Shown here: positions 29,850 to 40,999 of the stretch, in pieces | Layout: the number at the start of each line of letters is the position of its first letter | How positions within the stretch are numbered: the stretch's first letter is position 1 | The notes under the pieces: generated by a model | Told to the model about the DNA's origin: nothing | Databases searched by the model: none | Seen by the model: the letters and a program-made list of their open reading frames with translations, nothing else | Assembly: GCA_949825065.1 (NCBI GenBank) | Contig: OX463849.1 | Span: 43,211,234-43,275,233 of the forward strand | Length of the DNA stretch: 64,000 nt | Source: Odontocerum albicorne | Lineage: Eukaryota; Arthropoda; Insecta; Trichoptera; Odontoceridae | Reading direction: 5' to 3' | Position numbers and translations under genes: made by a program

Positions 29850-30690
29850 ATACAGAACAACTTATATTGACCGCGTGAGTTGAGCGAGGACAGAAAATAT
29901 GCGAATGCAAAAATTTTCTTGCTTCTATGACAACCGCGGACGATAAATTAATGCCGAAATATTCACATATTATTCTCATTCCTTTCGTTTTTGTCCATAT
30001 TCATTTATTTTTTTGTGGGCTTTTCGTAAATAACATCGTTTATTCGTCATATATTCTCGTTGTATTTTCATATTGATACAATGAATTTCTGTTTCGTGTG
30101 TTCATAGAATCTGTGGTCATTTTAACTTGTCATTTCTAATTTGAACAAAATTTATTCAATTGACTTATTATTGATTAACCAGATTTAAAGCTAGATTCTA
30201 GCATTATACATCACAATTTTTTTGATCAATCCCTGTCATCACATATGTGTACTAATATTTTACAATGCAAACAGTGTTGGAACGTGTATTTATTAAAAAT
30301 ACCTCCAGGTATCTCAGATGAATGTTGACTGTCACACTGATTGGACGCGTGTTTCATTGTTCATTTTTGGATTTAAAAATATTAATGAAAATGGCAGATA
30401 AGTGTGTTTATTAAAAGTAGAAGTTCATTTGTTTTTGTAAAATTGATTGATGTAATAATACGATTGTTCAAAACATATTTGTCATTTTTTTATGCCTTTG
30501 TTCACTGACGGTACAAATTTGTACCCTATTTTTTGGATGAATGAATAAAAAAAATTAATCCCTCTCTAACATCATACTAAAGGAGATATTTAACAAAAAA
30601 AAATGCAATAAACAAGTTATTTTTATGTTCAGGTAACAAAGGTTTAAACTGAAATGGATAAGATTGACTTGAAATTATTAAGTAAGGAGA
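29850..30690. other. no gene seen
   Basis: AT-rich flank of the nested block; no supported feature. Confidence 0.5.
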
Positions 30691-31130
30691 AAAAGAGCAT
30701 GTTGAAGTGGTTCGGACATGTCAAACAGATGGGTGATGAAATACTGACTTAACAAATTTATAAATCAAACATAAGCGAGAATCGGGGAAGATGAGTTCCG
30801 TGAAAAGTATGGTTGAAACGAGTGAATTTTGAAATGAGAAAATATAAGAAGTTAGGTAAACAGAAAGAGCTGCATGAGAAGTGGTATTGTAACAAGTCTT
30901 GTTTGTGCTCCCCTGATGATGAGGTGAAAACCTTGAAACTGGTAGGGTTATACCGTTACATAAAGTGGAATAAACAGTGTTTGATAAAACAAATTACAAA
31001 GTCTTTAAACCTCCACAATGTTAATGCCTTAACTATAAATAATATGAGAAGTGGTATGTATGTGGAAGAGGCGAAGAAAGTATTCCGTGATATGAAAGTT
31101 GGCCGCTCTGTCCTCTTTGGCAACAGGGAA
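30691..31130 (+). mobile_element. LINE 3' relic split by a Penelope-derived insertion
   Basis: The plus strand reads a MLKWFGHVKQM motif (near 30700) and a degraded GRPRK region. After the insertion at 30888-31043 it continues MYVEEAKKVFRDMKVGRSVLF (31058-31120), the C-terminus of the GHV-tail LINE family. The target duplication atgagaagtggtat sits exactly at the split. Confidence 0.75.
30888..31043 (+). mobile_element. short Penelope-derived element
   Basis: 156 bp flanked by atgagaagtggtat (30874-30887 and 31044-31057). One terminal module with CTGATGA at 30913-30919 and GAAAC at 30935-30939, then ggaataaacagtgtttg and the tail tttaaacctccacaatgtta. It has no inverted arm, so it is the simple form of the foldback family. 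Confidence 0.85.
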
Positions 31131-31325
31131 ATGCCGTGATCGTATGTATATGTTGCGGGTTTGATTCCTGGTGGGTATACGATTTTTTTTTAATTTGTAG
31201 CAGTCTGGTTTTCACTTAAGGCCTCTTTAAAATATTTCTAGTAGGCTGGAAAAGATTTACATATTGCAATAAATCCAAGTTTTACTGTATACAACAAAAG
31301 TGTAATGCAGTTAAATACATTATTA
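31110..31325 (+). mobile_element. tRNA-headed SINE (S1)
   Basis: B-box-like GGTTTGATTCC near 31160, then a T-rich spacer, cagtctggttttcacttaag, aggctggaaaagattt, and the terminal ttttactgtatacaac block near 31290. The head is decayed and abuts the LINE relic. Confidence 0.6.
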
Positions 31326-32074
31326 CAACGGAAAGATTTGACTATGACATATATTTTATAATATAATTAATATCATATGGAATTAACGGTATGTATGTTT
31401 TCTCTGTAGAAATTTAACCTTTCATTAATAAGTATTTTTTTCACCAAGCTAATGTAAATAAGGCTGGAGATCTTAACTGAAAGTACGCTTCTGTGAGCGA
31501 GTTTTGTTTATTTTTTAGAAAAATATGCGTTGTTGATTTTTAGCGCAAAAGATTCGTAAGACTGGTGTTTGCAGAGTTTACAGAGAAAATATTTATATAT
31601 ATATATTTATTTTTTGGAAAATTCCTTATTTATACAGCGAGCCCTGTTTCGGTTTTAAGGGTTCATTACGTATTTGGATAACGATACTCATTATATAATA
31701 TTTCATCAATTGTAAATTTATTATCGACATCGTAAAACATATTATATGTATATGTTTATTTATGGTACATCCAAATTGAGTGGCTGTTTGAATTCCTGTT
31801 TAACAATAATCATTTCCTGATTTGATTTTTTTTCATTGAGGTCATCCATCCTTAAGAAAGTGCTTTGTGATCTTTATATAAAAATAATGAATATCCTGCC
31901 CGATATACCACAGCGGAGCTTTCAGGGAATATCGGGTCCTGAACATAGCCAACTTATATTTCAAATCCATTCTATGGCACTATCATCGAGAGGAGGGTAA
32001 AAATTCAGACTCAGCACAGACACATGACACGCATGGAAACTCATCAAATGTTCACTGTCTCTCGAGTTAAACAT
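31326..32074. other. no gene seen
   Basis: AT-rich; no supported feature. Confidence 0.45.
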
Positions 32075-32630
32075 CTTTTACCCAAAGGCAATATGCCTAT
32101 TTGGCTCCCATGCCATGCAATGGGGTGCTGAATTCAATAAAGCCAAAAGGGGGAAAACAATTTAGGCAGTCGATGGGAGCGTGGTTGTTATTGCGACAGG
32201 AGTTTGAATATTTGGGCTTGCAAGAGGAATGACTTGTAGCAAAGGTTTGGGTGATCTCTGGAGTGTGGTGTTTTTTTTAGATTATGTGCGGTATATTGTG
32301 GGATGAACGTTTAGGTCATTCTGGAGTGAAGTGTGAGGGGTTTGATTCGCGTGATTTATACATATGTAATTGAGTGTCATTGTTTGTCAGGTTTGATGAG
32401 AATGTGCAACGGGGTTTTACATAACAAAAATCGGGAAAAAAAATCGATTCATAGTTTCATGATATATGTCCTCAGTGAAATACAGACGAGATCCTAGTTT
32501 ACTGGGGACACGACCAATGAAAGGCAACAAACCCAGATTCCTTAAAATTGTATATCCAAATTCAATTACCTGTTATTTTTTCGCAAATTGTGGATATTTC
32601 TTGTCATGTGTAAATTTAAAAAAAATATGT
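32075..32630 (+). mobile_element. family FB element
   Basis: Begins TTTTACCCAAAGGCAATATG, the same boundary as 14270 and 55287 on the minus strand. It passes through gcgtggttgttattgcgaca and tgcaacggggtttt, and ends cttgtcatgtgtaa. More diverged than the other two long copies. Confidence 0.72.
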
Positions 32631-32970
32631 TTATTTACGAGTATATAAATACAGAAACATTATAATTTATATAATACGAAAGAATTTGTAAATCTCATTG
32701 ATTTGCTAGAGAACAGATCATCTAGAATTGATATAAATTTAAAAAGTACAGCAATACATTTTGAAAGTATAATAAGTCAATGAGAGTAGTAATTAAATAT
32801 GATACTGGTAATTCAGAGACATCAGATATTTTTGCTGATTGGAGAACAATTTATTTCAATAAGTGGATTATATTTTTTTGTTACGATTGTTAAATTTAGG
32901 CATTTGTGAACACTGGACCGTGTTATTTGTAATAACAATTTTAAACCATTAATAACACTAGACACATTTT

Positions 32971-33132
32971 TTCAGTATTACTCTTACATTGAAATATACA
33001 AATTGAACTAGTCATAACCCGTCAATATTGACGGAAGTAAATGAATCATTTTTCAGTATTACTCGTACATTGAAATATACAAATTGAACTAGTCATAACC
33101 CTTCAATAATGACGGAAGTAAATTAATCATTT
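32971..33132. repeat. two-copy tandem duplication (~80 bp)
   Basis: The segment ttttcagtattactc...gacggaagtaaatgaatcat occurs twice in succession with a few substitutions. Within it, ctagtcataaccc and gacggaagtaaa resemble text at 37245-37285. Confidence 0.85.
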
Positions 33133-33524
33133 TAATTATGACGCTGTGATTGACTTTGTGGTGTTTCTTGTTGTCGCTTCTATCGAGTTTCGTTTTCTCG
33201 TTGTGATTGACGCAATCGATTGTCTCTTCCTTTTAGCATCTGCTGCTATTTTTGCAATCGTTTTATCGTTCAAATCCATATTTATAAATCTGTAATACTT
33301 AAAATAAAATAAAAAGTGTTCCAGAAACAATCACCATTTTAAGGTTCATTTTGATGTAACGATAAGTTCGATCCGTTTCCAGAATGAAACTGGATATCTT
33401 TAATAATGTAGAATTTGAATGAAACGAAACTATTAACAACCAAAATCACTTATTTACATAGCTACAGTATAAAGAGCTTGAAAGGGATATGAGTCTACTA
33501 ATTGAGTGTGAACATTTCAAATGT

Positions 33525-33714
33525 AAGAATAATCAAGTATTCTCACTCATTATATGATAAACTGCAGTCTCATTTTAATAGTTATATTGAATTGTTCAAC
33601 TGTAAAATCTGTCTTCTTAATAAATGTTAGAATAATCGAGCATTCTCACTCATTGTAATCTGCAGTCACATTTTAGTAGTTATTGAACTGTTCAACTGTA
33701 AAGAACTCTCTTCT
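33525..33714. repeat. decayed tandem duplication (~100 bp)
   Basis: attctcactcatt, ctgcagtc, acattttagtagttat and tgttcaactgtaaa appear twice (about 33538-33610 and 33640-33702). The second copy is cut by the Penelope-derived insertion at 33715. Confidence 0.75.
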
Positions 33715-33964
33715 GTTGTTTATAGTTAAGGCATTAACGTTGTGGAGGTTTAAAGACATTGTAATTTATTTTTATCAAACACTGTTTATTCCACTTTTTG
33801 TGACGGTATAACCCTACCGGTTTCAAGGCTTTCACCTCATCTTCAGGGGAGCGCAAACAAGTCTTGTTTGTGCTCCCCTGAAGATGAGGGGAAAGCCTTG
33901 AAACCGGTAGGGTTATACCGTCACAAAAAAGTGGAATAAACAGTGTTTGATAAAAATAAATTAC
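33715..33964 (-). mobile_element. Penelope-derived foldback element (best example)
   Basis: 250 bp flanked by gaactctcttct (33703-33714 and 33965-33976). Two ~100-bp terminal modules lie as a nearly perfect inverted repeat centred near 33860; the asymmetric tail is only on the left (33715-33760). Each arm carries the CTGAAGATGAGG ... CCTTGAAACCGGTAGGG block, identical to the sequence after the GIY-YIG frame at 40250-40340. It can fold into a long hairpin. Confidence 0.9.
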
Positions 33965-34365
33965 GAACTCTCTTCTTAATAAATTAATTATTTGCTTTTT
34001 TTATCTTATAATTATATAAAGAATGAATAGCTGTCAAATAATATTTGAAAATGAAATTTTTTCTAATTATGGCATTTAATTAAATAATATGTTTTAACTG
34101 TAACTATGATATGACCTATTCCAACATACACATACGTAAGTATAACAGATTTTATGTTTGATTGTTCAACTTGACGTCTTCCGGAGTTGTGAAAGATATA
34201 TAGCTACTGCGACATGTTTTGATGATCGATTCATTTTTTGTCAAAAAGTATTATTGGGTTTTATTTTTTATGGTTATACTCGTATTCTTCAATATTTTAA
34301 CCATATATTTCAATCCACAAATCAATACATTTTGTAAAAAATTGTTGGACTGTCCAACTAATCAA

Positions 34366-34522
34366 AAAAAGGCTACAAATAAATATAGTGGCTACAAATA
34401 AATAAATTGGCTACAAATAAATAAGTGTCTACAAATAAATAAAGTGGCTACAAATAAATAAAGTGGTCAAAAATAAATAAAGTGGCTACAAATAAATAAA
34501 GAGGCTAAAAATAAATAAACCA
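34366..34522. repeat. 19-bp minisatellite, about 8 copies
   Basis: Degenerate units of ggctacaaataaataaagt in tandem, with variants (gtctaca, ggtcaaaa, ggctaaaa). Confidence 0.9.
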
Positions 34523-37054
34523 AAAGTTTGTTTGATTTATTTTCTTTGAAAATTTCTGTATTTCACTTTTTTCAATACCATATTTGGGCAAAATCGTTTG
34601 AATTGAATTGAAAACTCTTAAATAATTTGTTTGGTCGCTACCTAAAATCAAATTTGAAAACATACTATAACATAGAAATCTTTCATTCGACCACTCTGCC
34701 AAAGAGGTTGTCAATCGTCAAGATTCGAGACATATATTTAAAAAAAAAAATGTTTTTTTCCAATGTACTTTTATTTATTTTTTAAAAACTGCGAGTACTT
34801 TTTATTCTTAGACGAGTCAATGTCTATCTTTTTCCGATACCTTATTCTGTTGCTGTTGTTAGATGTTTTAGACCGATACCAAGTTATCGGTACTTCAAGC
34901 AATTACTGGTATGAAAAGGGTCTTCTCAGAGCTGAAGACTGCGATCTTTGAGTTTATTATTTATATATAAGTTGGGTTTGCCTGTCCATCACATGCCAGA
35001 CCCTTCGATGTAAACCACTTAATGCCATACCATCAACGTTTCACCGGATATTCTGTAAGAATAGCTCTCCCTAGGTCATTCGGACATGTTCTGTGAAAAT
35101 TGCTTCCTTTAATCGTTGTTATTGCGAGCATGTTTTTTTTGCAAATCTGGCATAATTAATAAAAAAATATATTATTTGAATAAAAATAATAAATTTAACT
35201 CCGTTGTAATATTTATTCATTTAAAATTTTAAATTATAAATGTAGAGAAAATTGTTAAAATCAACTTAATTTTCACTATTTTAATTTAGTATAAATATAA
35301 TATTTCCACTTTAATGAAAAGTGAACTTTTAAAAATATCGTAATGATAACTCGGAGGAAATTGGACTATCACGGCCTTTATGTGAGAAAACTGGCAATGC
35401 CATAAATTCGGATTGTATTTTTTTTTAATAATTTTTTATAATTTCAACAGAATTTTGTAGGAAACAGGATCTCTTCTATGGAACAGTTTTACTCACTGAG
35501 GCATATCTCCCAATTGGCGGTGTTCTCAAAAGTCACTTGCCCTCTGTACATCTTCTGCGAGTAAATATTTTGAGTTTGTTAGGAAGCACTCTTGAGGTGA
35601 TCTTGAAAAAGCGCTGCTATATCAAATTATCTAAAAAAAAATATCTTTTAGCCTTAATGTCACTTAGATTAAAAGACATTTTCTTTATAAAATAACAAAT
35701 AACTTTTATTTATTTTTTTGTTTTTGGGTACTGAAGTTATTATCTCTGGATTCCAACTCTCAAAAAAGATTTTATATTCTTCAAATTATTTTTGTTTTTT
35801 TCAAAAGTGTTGGTACAATATAAATTCAATCAATTTTCTTTGATCTTGGTAGGTATTTAGAATTGTATTTTAAAAAGTCCTTCTTTTTAAATTGTTATTT
35901 ATTTTTACTTTCTGTATTTTTTATGTGATACAGAATTTAGTATTTATTTTCAATAAATAAAAATAAATTTGCCCTTAAGCAATATTTAAATGAAATAACA
36001 TCTTGTCGACTCGGTTTATGGACTAAATAAAATTAGATTTTTGACTTCAGGCGTTTTAAAAATCGTTTTGATAGCATATTTTAAGGCTAAGTTGTTTTTT
36101 TTTGTTTGTCGGATTTGATTTTGTTGATTTGTTTTAAGATAAACATACCTTAAATATATTTAATTCCATTCCGATATATTATTTATTAAAGTTTTCGGAG
36201 ACCCGGTATGATTTTGTTTAGCCAGTCCACGAAAGAAAATGTAATCAAAATGTTTTACAAAATATCTAAAAAATACTTCAGGAGAATCTATAGATGTTTT
36301 ATACATCTAACATTTTAAAATGTCTCGTCGTTCTTTATCGGAATTATTAATAAACGAGTATTTTAATAATCTTTGGATTATTGCGTTTTTTTTTTTTTAA
36401 TTTTCTAGTTCTTTTAACCATTTTTTTAACTGCCTGACTTAAGCTAAGATGATTTTTTTTAATCTTTTACCTCAATATAATTGTTATTTATCCGTACAAA
36501 TGACGCATTTGATTTCAAATCCGTTTCTTTGTTCAAATAAAATGTGCCCATTTTACTGGTTGGACCCGTGCTCAAGTAAGCATTTACATAAAATGAAAGA
36601 AAAAAATTACTTAGTGAATGTTAAATTAACTTATATTCACGTGCATATACATAAATACATACACATATATCCACACACAAACACATGAAAAAAATAACAC
36701 AAATTCATCAATAAAGTGAAGGGACCAATATTGTACAATAACCGTTCAAATACTTTTAAATTAATAATATTTATGCTGCGTCTTATACATAATATATATA
36801 CACTATATTCATACACATGCGCATTATACTGACGCATTTACGCACACGTAACACAAATGTGTCAATATGGTGAAGTAAGCAAAGTATCCTTCAAATACTT
36901 TCAAATTCCCTTGATATTGTTTTTTTTTGTCTAAGTACAAATTTGTTTTTTTTTTGTTTTCAGGTAAGAAGCCGTTAGCTAAGATGATTTTGTCTATGAA
37001 AAATGGTTAAGGTAAGACGTAACTCATTTGAGGACAATTTTATGTGTGTATTTA
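34523..37054. other. no gene seen
   Basis: AT-rich intergenic DNA over 2.5 kb. Short frames have no recognisable domain. Confidence 0.5.
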
Positions 37055-37166
37055 TGTTCAGGGAAGTACAAACAAGACAAAGATAAGGTACCTCGAAACC
37101 GGTAGGGTCGTATACCGTTATATAAAATGTAATGAACAGTGTTTGGCTTAACGAATTACAATGTCA
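37055..37166 (+). mobile_element. Penelope terminal module fragment
   Basis: ttcagggaagtacaaacaag, cgaaaccggtagggtcgtat, gaacagtgtttgg and gaattacaatg match the terminal module of the 33715 and 40250 elements with substitutions. No duplication seen. Confidence 0.7.
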
Positions 37167-37283
37167 TGTAACGGTTTTAATAATTTATTTCCTCTCGTTT
37201 CAAGATACTAGACCACTGCGCCAACGCGATTCTCAATTAATATTTAACTACTAGTTGCAACCCGTAAAATATTCACGGAAGTA

Positions 37284-37335
37284 AAACAAATTCTATATTT
37301 ATGAAAATATATATTCATAAATATAGAATTTGTTT
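37284..37335. repeat. perfect 22-bp hairpin
   Basis: aaacaaattctatatttatg plus aa (37284-37305) is perfectly complementary to 37314-37335, with an 8-nt loop. AT-rich. Confidence 0.85.
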
Positions 37336-37663
37336 AAATATTATATATCATTTATACATCGTCCCATTTTACACCGGTTCAAAAATTGTTAGCTAGGTAT
37401 TTAAAATCGTTCAGTTATCACGGACCCACCGAGATTCAAATTTCGAATTACTGTCGGAGTGAATCCAAGTATTCCTCTCTTGCTCTCTTGTATTCAAAAT
37501 TCATTTCTCGTATTCTTTCTTCGACGACAACCATCGTATGGGTTTTGGCCTATTTATACTATGATTTGAGAATTACAGGGAGCTTTGTCATATTAAATAA
37601 TTACTAGCAATTTAAGCATTCAATATTAATTCGAAAATAATATTTTCAAATATTTTTATATTT

Positions 37664-37850
37664 AAAGCCGACGATTAAGATGATTGAAAATAATGATTTA
37701 GATGTTTGAGACTATAATAAGGACAAACATAAGTTAAATTCTATTTTTATATTGTAAGCCGACGGTTAAGAATATTAGATGATTGAAAATAATGATTAAG
37801 ATTTTTGAGACTATAATAAGGACAAACATAAGTTAAATTATATTTTTATT
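37664..37850. repeat. two-copy tandem repeat, ~91 bp
   Basis: A unit containing agccgacg, gattgaaaataatgatt, gagactataataagg and acaaacataagttaaatt occurs at about 37666 and 37757. Confidence 0.85.
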
Positions 37851-37974
37851 ACACATATTTTTTGACGATTTGACAGGATAGTTAACATAGCCGTTTAGAG
37901 AACAAACTCCTTCAAAACGCTTCAACCCATTATAATTGACAAATTATAAATAATACAAAATATATATATTTAAA

Positions 37975-38175
37975 TTGAGCGTAAGGGTAGAAAGGTAGTG
38001 ACAGCTTTCCGGCTACGATTCGACTCCTGTTGGAACCCAATTGATTTTTGAAAAGGGCTTCAATGTGGCTTGGGCCCTTTTACATTTTTCTGATTAATTG
38101 GTAAAAAAATCTACATGAGAATCCATCCGCCACCAGGTTGTAATGTTACAATGAAAGTGCAATAAAATACATAAC
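37975..38175 (+). mobile_element. tRNA-headed SINE (S1), degenerate
   Basis: The head has a B-box-like GATTCGACTCC near 38017 and the usual ttggaaccca junction. The body follows with a terminal accaggttgtaatgttacaa block like the ends at 50450 and 62610. Confidence 0.55.
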
Positions 38176-38629
38176 ATTTTAAAAGTAGAATTTTCGTATT
38201 GTTTTTTTTTTCCATTTCGTACCTATTTTACACAACTCATACGAATCTCACAAAAATGTACAAAATATATTTTTCGTGACGATATAAAACGAAGAAAGAA
38301 AAAAATGTGATGGATGTCCACGAAACAAATCTGGAAACAAGTATTCATCATTATTTTCTCGAGAAAGTGATTATCTTAGTTCTTAATACCATTAAAAGTT
38401 GGGAAGATAAATCACAGAGACCCTGCGTAGCTACAAAGTTTTATTGCTTCATGTAACAAGACTAAGTTCTCAGTAATAATAATGCGAACACGAACATTTT
38501 TATAATAATTGCTATCAAAGTTCAGGCAAAATATTATTTTTATTTATGGTCTTACCAGATTGTCTTTCTTGAAAAATATAAGAAAAAGAAAATCACACAA
38601 AGACGAGGCGAAAAAATGTGTGTACAGTA

Positions 38630-38811
38630 CCCTGCGGTATGTAATACACATCTTTTGAAGAGCTTCGTCTCTGTCTTTCATACACGTGTTCCGTACCGGA
38701 CAGGACTGTTAGCGCATCGTGCGACAGAGACGACGCTCTACAAACTATGTGATTACTAACCGCTGGGTAATTGTATATATGTATGCCCGATGTGTATTAC
38801 TTACCGCCGGG
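38630..38811. mobile_element. MITE-like element with TA flanks
   Basis: The outer arms (38628-38652 and 38789-38813) are complementary at 23 of 25 positions and include the flanking TA at each end. An additional inner arm (38719-38769) is also complementary to 38628-38677 (agagcgtcgtctctgtc). TA flanks suggest a Tc1/mariner-type MITE, but 182 bp without transposase leaves the superfamily uncertain. Confidence 0.65.
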
Positions 38812-38964
38812 TATTAGGTTAAGTTATGTATGAATCTTTCAGACACGACTTGATTGATTTTTTTATTGTTTGGTTTAGAATACCGTGGTCTAACAGTTTG
38901 CATTTATGCTAATTGAACAATCACCCATGTTCGATTCCTTTAGGAATGGTTTTAATCTTAGACT

Positions 38965-39060
38965 TAACACATCGAAGACCTTGGCATAGTTGATAAGACG
39001 CCTCCTTACTCGATAATTGTGGGTTCGATTCTCGGTAAAACCCATTCTTTTTAAAAAGAG
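38965..39060 (+). mobile_element. SINE head fragment (S1)
   Basis: Sequence ccttggcatagttgataaga followed by a B-box-like GGTTCGATTCTC (39020-39031) and aaaaccca. The tRNA-like head without a clear body. Confidence 0.55.
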
Positions 39061-39479
39061 TATTTAACGTGTTTGATCTGGGATTAATCCAGTTTTTTAG
39101 CGGACTTTATAAATATTTGCCCCTTTTGAATAAGTTGGTGTATTGCAATAAGTATAGTAGAAAAACAACTTTTCTCTTTACTGTTGTAAGTAGTTAAATT
39201 CATACGATAGTCCTCAAAATGCCTATACTGATTACCAAATCTGTATAGTCTGGTTATACAGGATTTGTGCAAATAATTTATTGCAATTCCTTCCATTCAT
39301 GTATGAATCTATACGGGAAGTTTTTTTCATCTTTATAATGAAATTCAATATGACCTTAATATATCTGTATGCGATTCTTGAAATTTTTATAATTTTTTTG
39401 GTTAATTGTAAGATATTAAATTTTAATGGTTAAAACACAATATGCTTTACCTTGTGATGTCAAGTTTACTGTCAAATTG
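39061..39479. other. no gene seen
   Basis: AT-rich spacer. Confidence 0.45.
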
Positions 39480-40015
39480 AAATGTTTACATACTTGGTTC
39501 TAATGAAATTTAAAGGTACGGCATCTGAGCGATTATTATGGAAGCGATACATGATACCATTGAATACACGTAGAAAGGGGGCTTTTCGTTCTAAAACACA
39601 AACATGTTTATGGCTATTCAGCGGCATGAGAACTACTTATTGTGTTACCTATTTTGATCGGAGATGATGGTGGTGTTTGTTACATCCCAAAGCTTTAGTA
39701 GCAGGTGTTCCGGGGACCTTTGAGCCACAGTTTTCATAAAGCTCCATTCCATTATTCACACGCCTACCCGTTGGAGCCGTTTGTTTTAAACCTTGCCCCC
39801 GATTTAGCTTTTGGACCTCGGTTCCCACTTAATTCACCAGCTCACAGAAACAAAAGCCGAAAGGACGAGCAGACAAAGGGGACAAACTCCGTTGAGAAAT
39901 TTCGAAGAGCGGAGAAGAAGTTTCGGCTGTGTGCAATCATCCATTTTGCGGCCGTTTCCACTAGATCTGGGGAGGTTATAATTGTCACAACGAATTGTCA
40001 GTTGTTCTAGGTCTG
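39480..40015 (+). other. unidentified higher-GC block with two short frames
   Basis: This half-kilobase is visibly richer in G+C than its AT-rich neighbours and contains two plus-strand frames, 39482-39667 (61 aa) and 39705-40010 (101 aa). I recognise no domain in either: the second is basic in its middle (HRNKSRKDEQTKGTNS). It could be a diverged exon, a conserved regulatory block or part of an unrecognised repeat. No splice structure can be argued from the window alone. Confidence 0.3.
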
Positions 40016-40249
40016 TTCTGTTCAGAGCACAGAGGATTTGGTCATCAAAGACCTTTGTTCACATAGTGCCTACGTACAATTGATTTGTTACGGAATTACT
40101 AAGTTATCAGATAATGTAAAATATTTTTACAGCAATTGATTACCAAATAATTATATTTATACTTTATTATTATTAGAAAATAAGTTCATTTGATGTGGTA
40201 TCAAACAATTTTACGTTTCCTTTGCATCCACAATATTCGTTATACGATT

Positions 40250-40896
40250 TTGTAATTTATTTTTATCAAACACTGTTTATTCCACTTTTTTATGACGGTA
40301 TAACCCTACCGGTTTCAAGGCTTTCACCTCATCTTCAGGGGAGCGCAAACAAGACTAAATGCTGTTCGAACTGGCACCGATATACACGCTTCAACGGTTG
40401 GGGGCTGGGGGGGGGGAGAAGGGGAGAAAGGCATGGGATAATTTCGGCCAAGAGCGGAGAAATTTTGGGTAAATAACTGTTCAACAGATGTTCCGATCGG
40501 TGTACTGATTTAGAAATTTCTAGGGCCTCTAATCTGTCCAATTTATTTACGTTACCACTGATATGTAAGAATTTGGTATCATCGATAGAAAAAGTATGAT
40601 TCTCGCGGTGACAATGATTAGCCATTTCAGAATAAATTAGAGGATTTGTTAAGGCGGATTTGTGTTCACGAAATCTCTTTTCAAAAGATCTTCCTGTCTT
40701 TCCTATATAGAAATGATCACAGTCAGCACATAAAAGTTTATACACACCACTGTTGCTAAGTATTCCATTTTTGCCTTTCCCATTAAATAAGAGTTTCCGG
40801 AGATTAAAATTAGTGTAAAAAGCTGGCTTTATGTGACTTGGAATATTTTTGGTTATTTCATATGATATGTTTTTTTATAAATAGAACTTATACGAA
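40250..40896 (-). mobile_element. Penelope-like retroelement, 5'-truncated
   Basis: 647 bp flanked by cgttatacgatt (40238-40249 and 40897-40908). Minus-strand layout: the C-terminal GIY-YIG endonuclease frame (40868-40335), then directly the terminal module (40340-40250) shared with the short foldback elements at 2253, 11242, 30888 and 33715. This copy ties those short elements to a Penelope-like parent. The reverse transcriptase part is missing. Confidence 0.9.
40335..40868 (-). CDS. GIY-YIG endonuclease domain of a Penelope-like element (partial)
   Basis: The open frame reads KNIPSHIKPAFYTNF, a linker, then GVYKLLCADCDHFYIGKTGRS, in which GVY and YIG are the paired motifs of the GIY-YIG fold. 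It continues with R (RSFEKRFREH) and a downstream histidine/asparagine region (SEMANHCHRENH) and E (LEALEISKS). C-x2-C before the YIG is typical of Penelope-like endonucleases. It nicks target DNA for retrotransposition. The N-terminal reverse transcriptase is absent because the insertion is 5'-truncated, so no start codon is assigned. The frame ends at the boundary of the terminal module (LFALP, stop). Confidence 0.88.
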   Translation of the reverse strand: MSYEITKNIPSHIKPAFYTNFNLRKLLFNGKGKNGILSNSGVYKLLCADCDHFYIGKTGRSFEKRFREHKSALTNPLIYSEMANHCHRENHTFSIDDTKFLHISGNVNKLDRLEALEISKSVHRSEHLLNSYLPKISPLLAEIIPCLSPLLPPPSPQPLKRVYRCQFEQHLVLFALP

Positions 40897-40999
40897 CGTT
40901 ATACGATTGTTAAGTCCTAACATGATGTAAGGCTTTCAGTTTTTAAAATCATCATTTGAACTCTGTGTGGTAAACCTGTATTCAGAAGGCGATAATTTA

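Noticed and set aside
28771..29979. A 402-aa host-element fusion protein from the C ORF1 frame
   Set aside because: The first ~48 residues come from flanking DNA beyond the target duplication; an accidental open frame with no support for expression.
33715..33964. A DNA-transposon MITE (because of its inverted repeat)
   Set aside because: Duplications vary in length (11-14 bp), the tail is on one side only, and the module is the tail of a GIY-YIG-encoding Penelope-like element.
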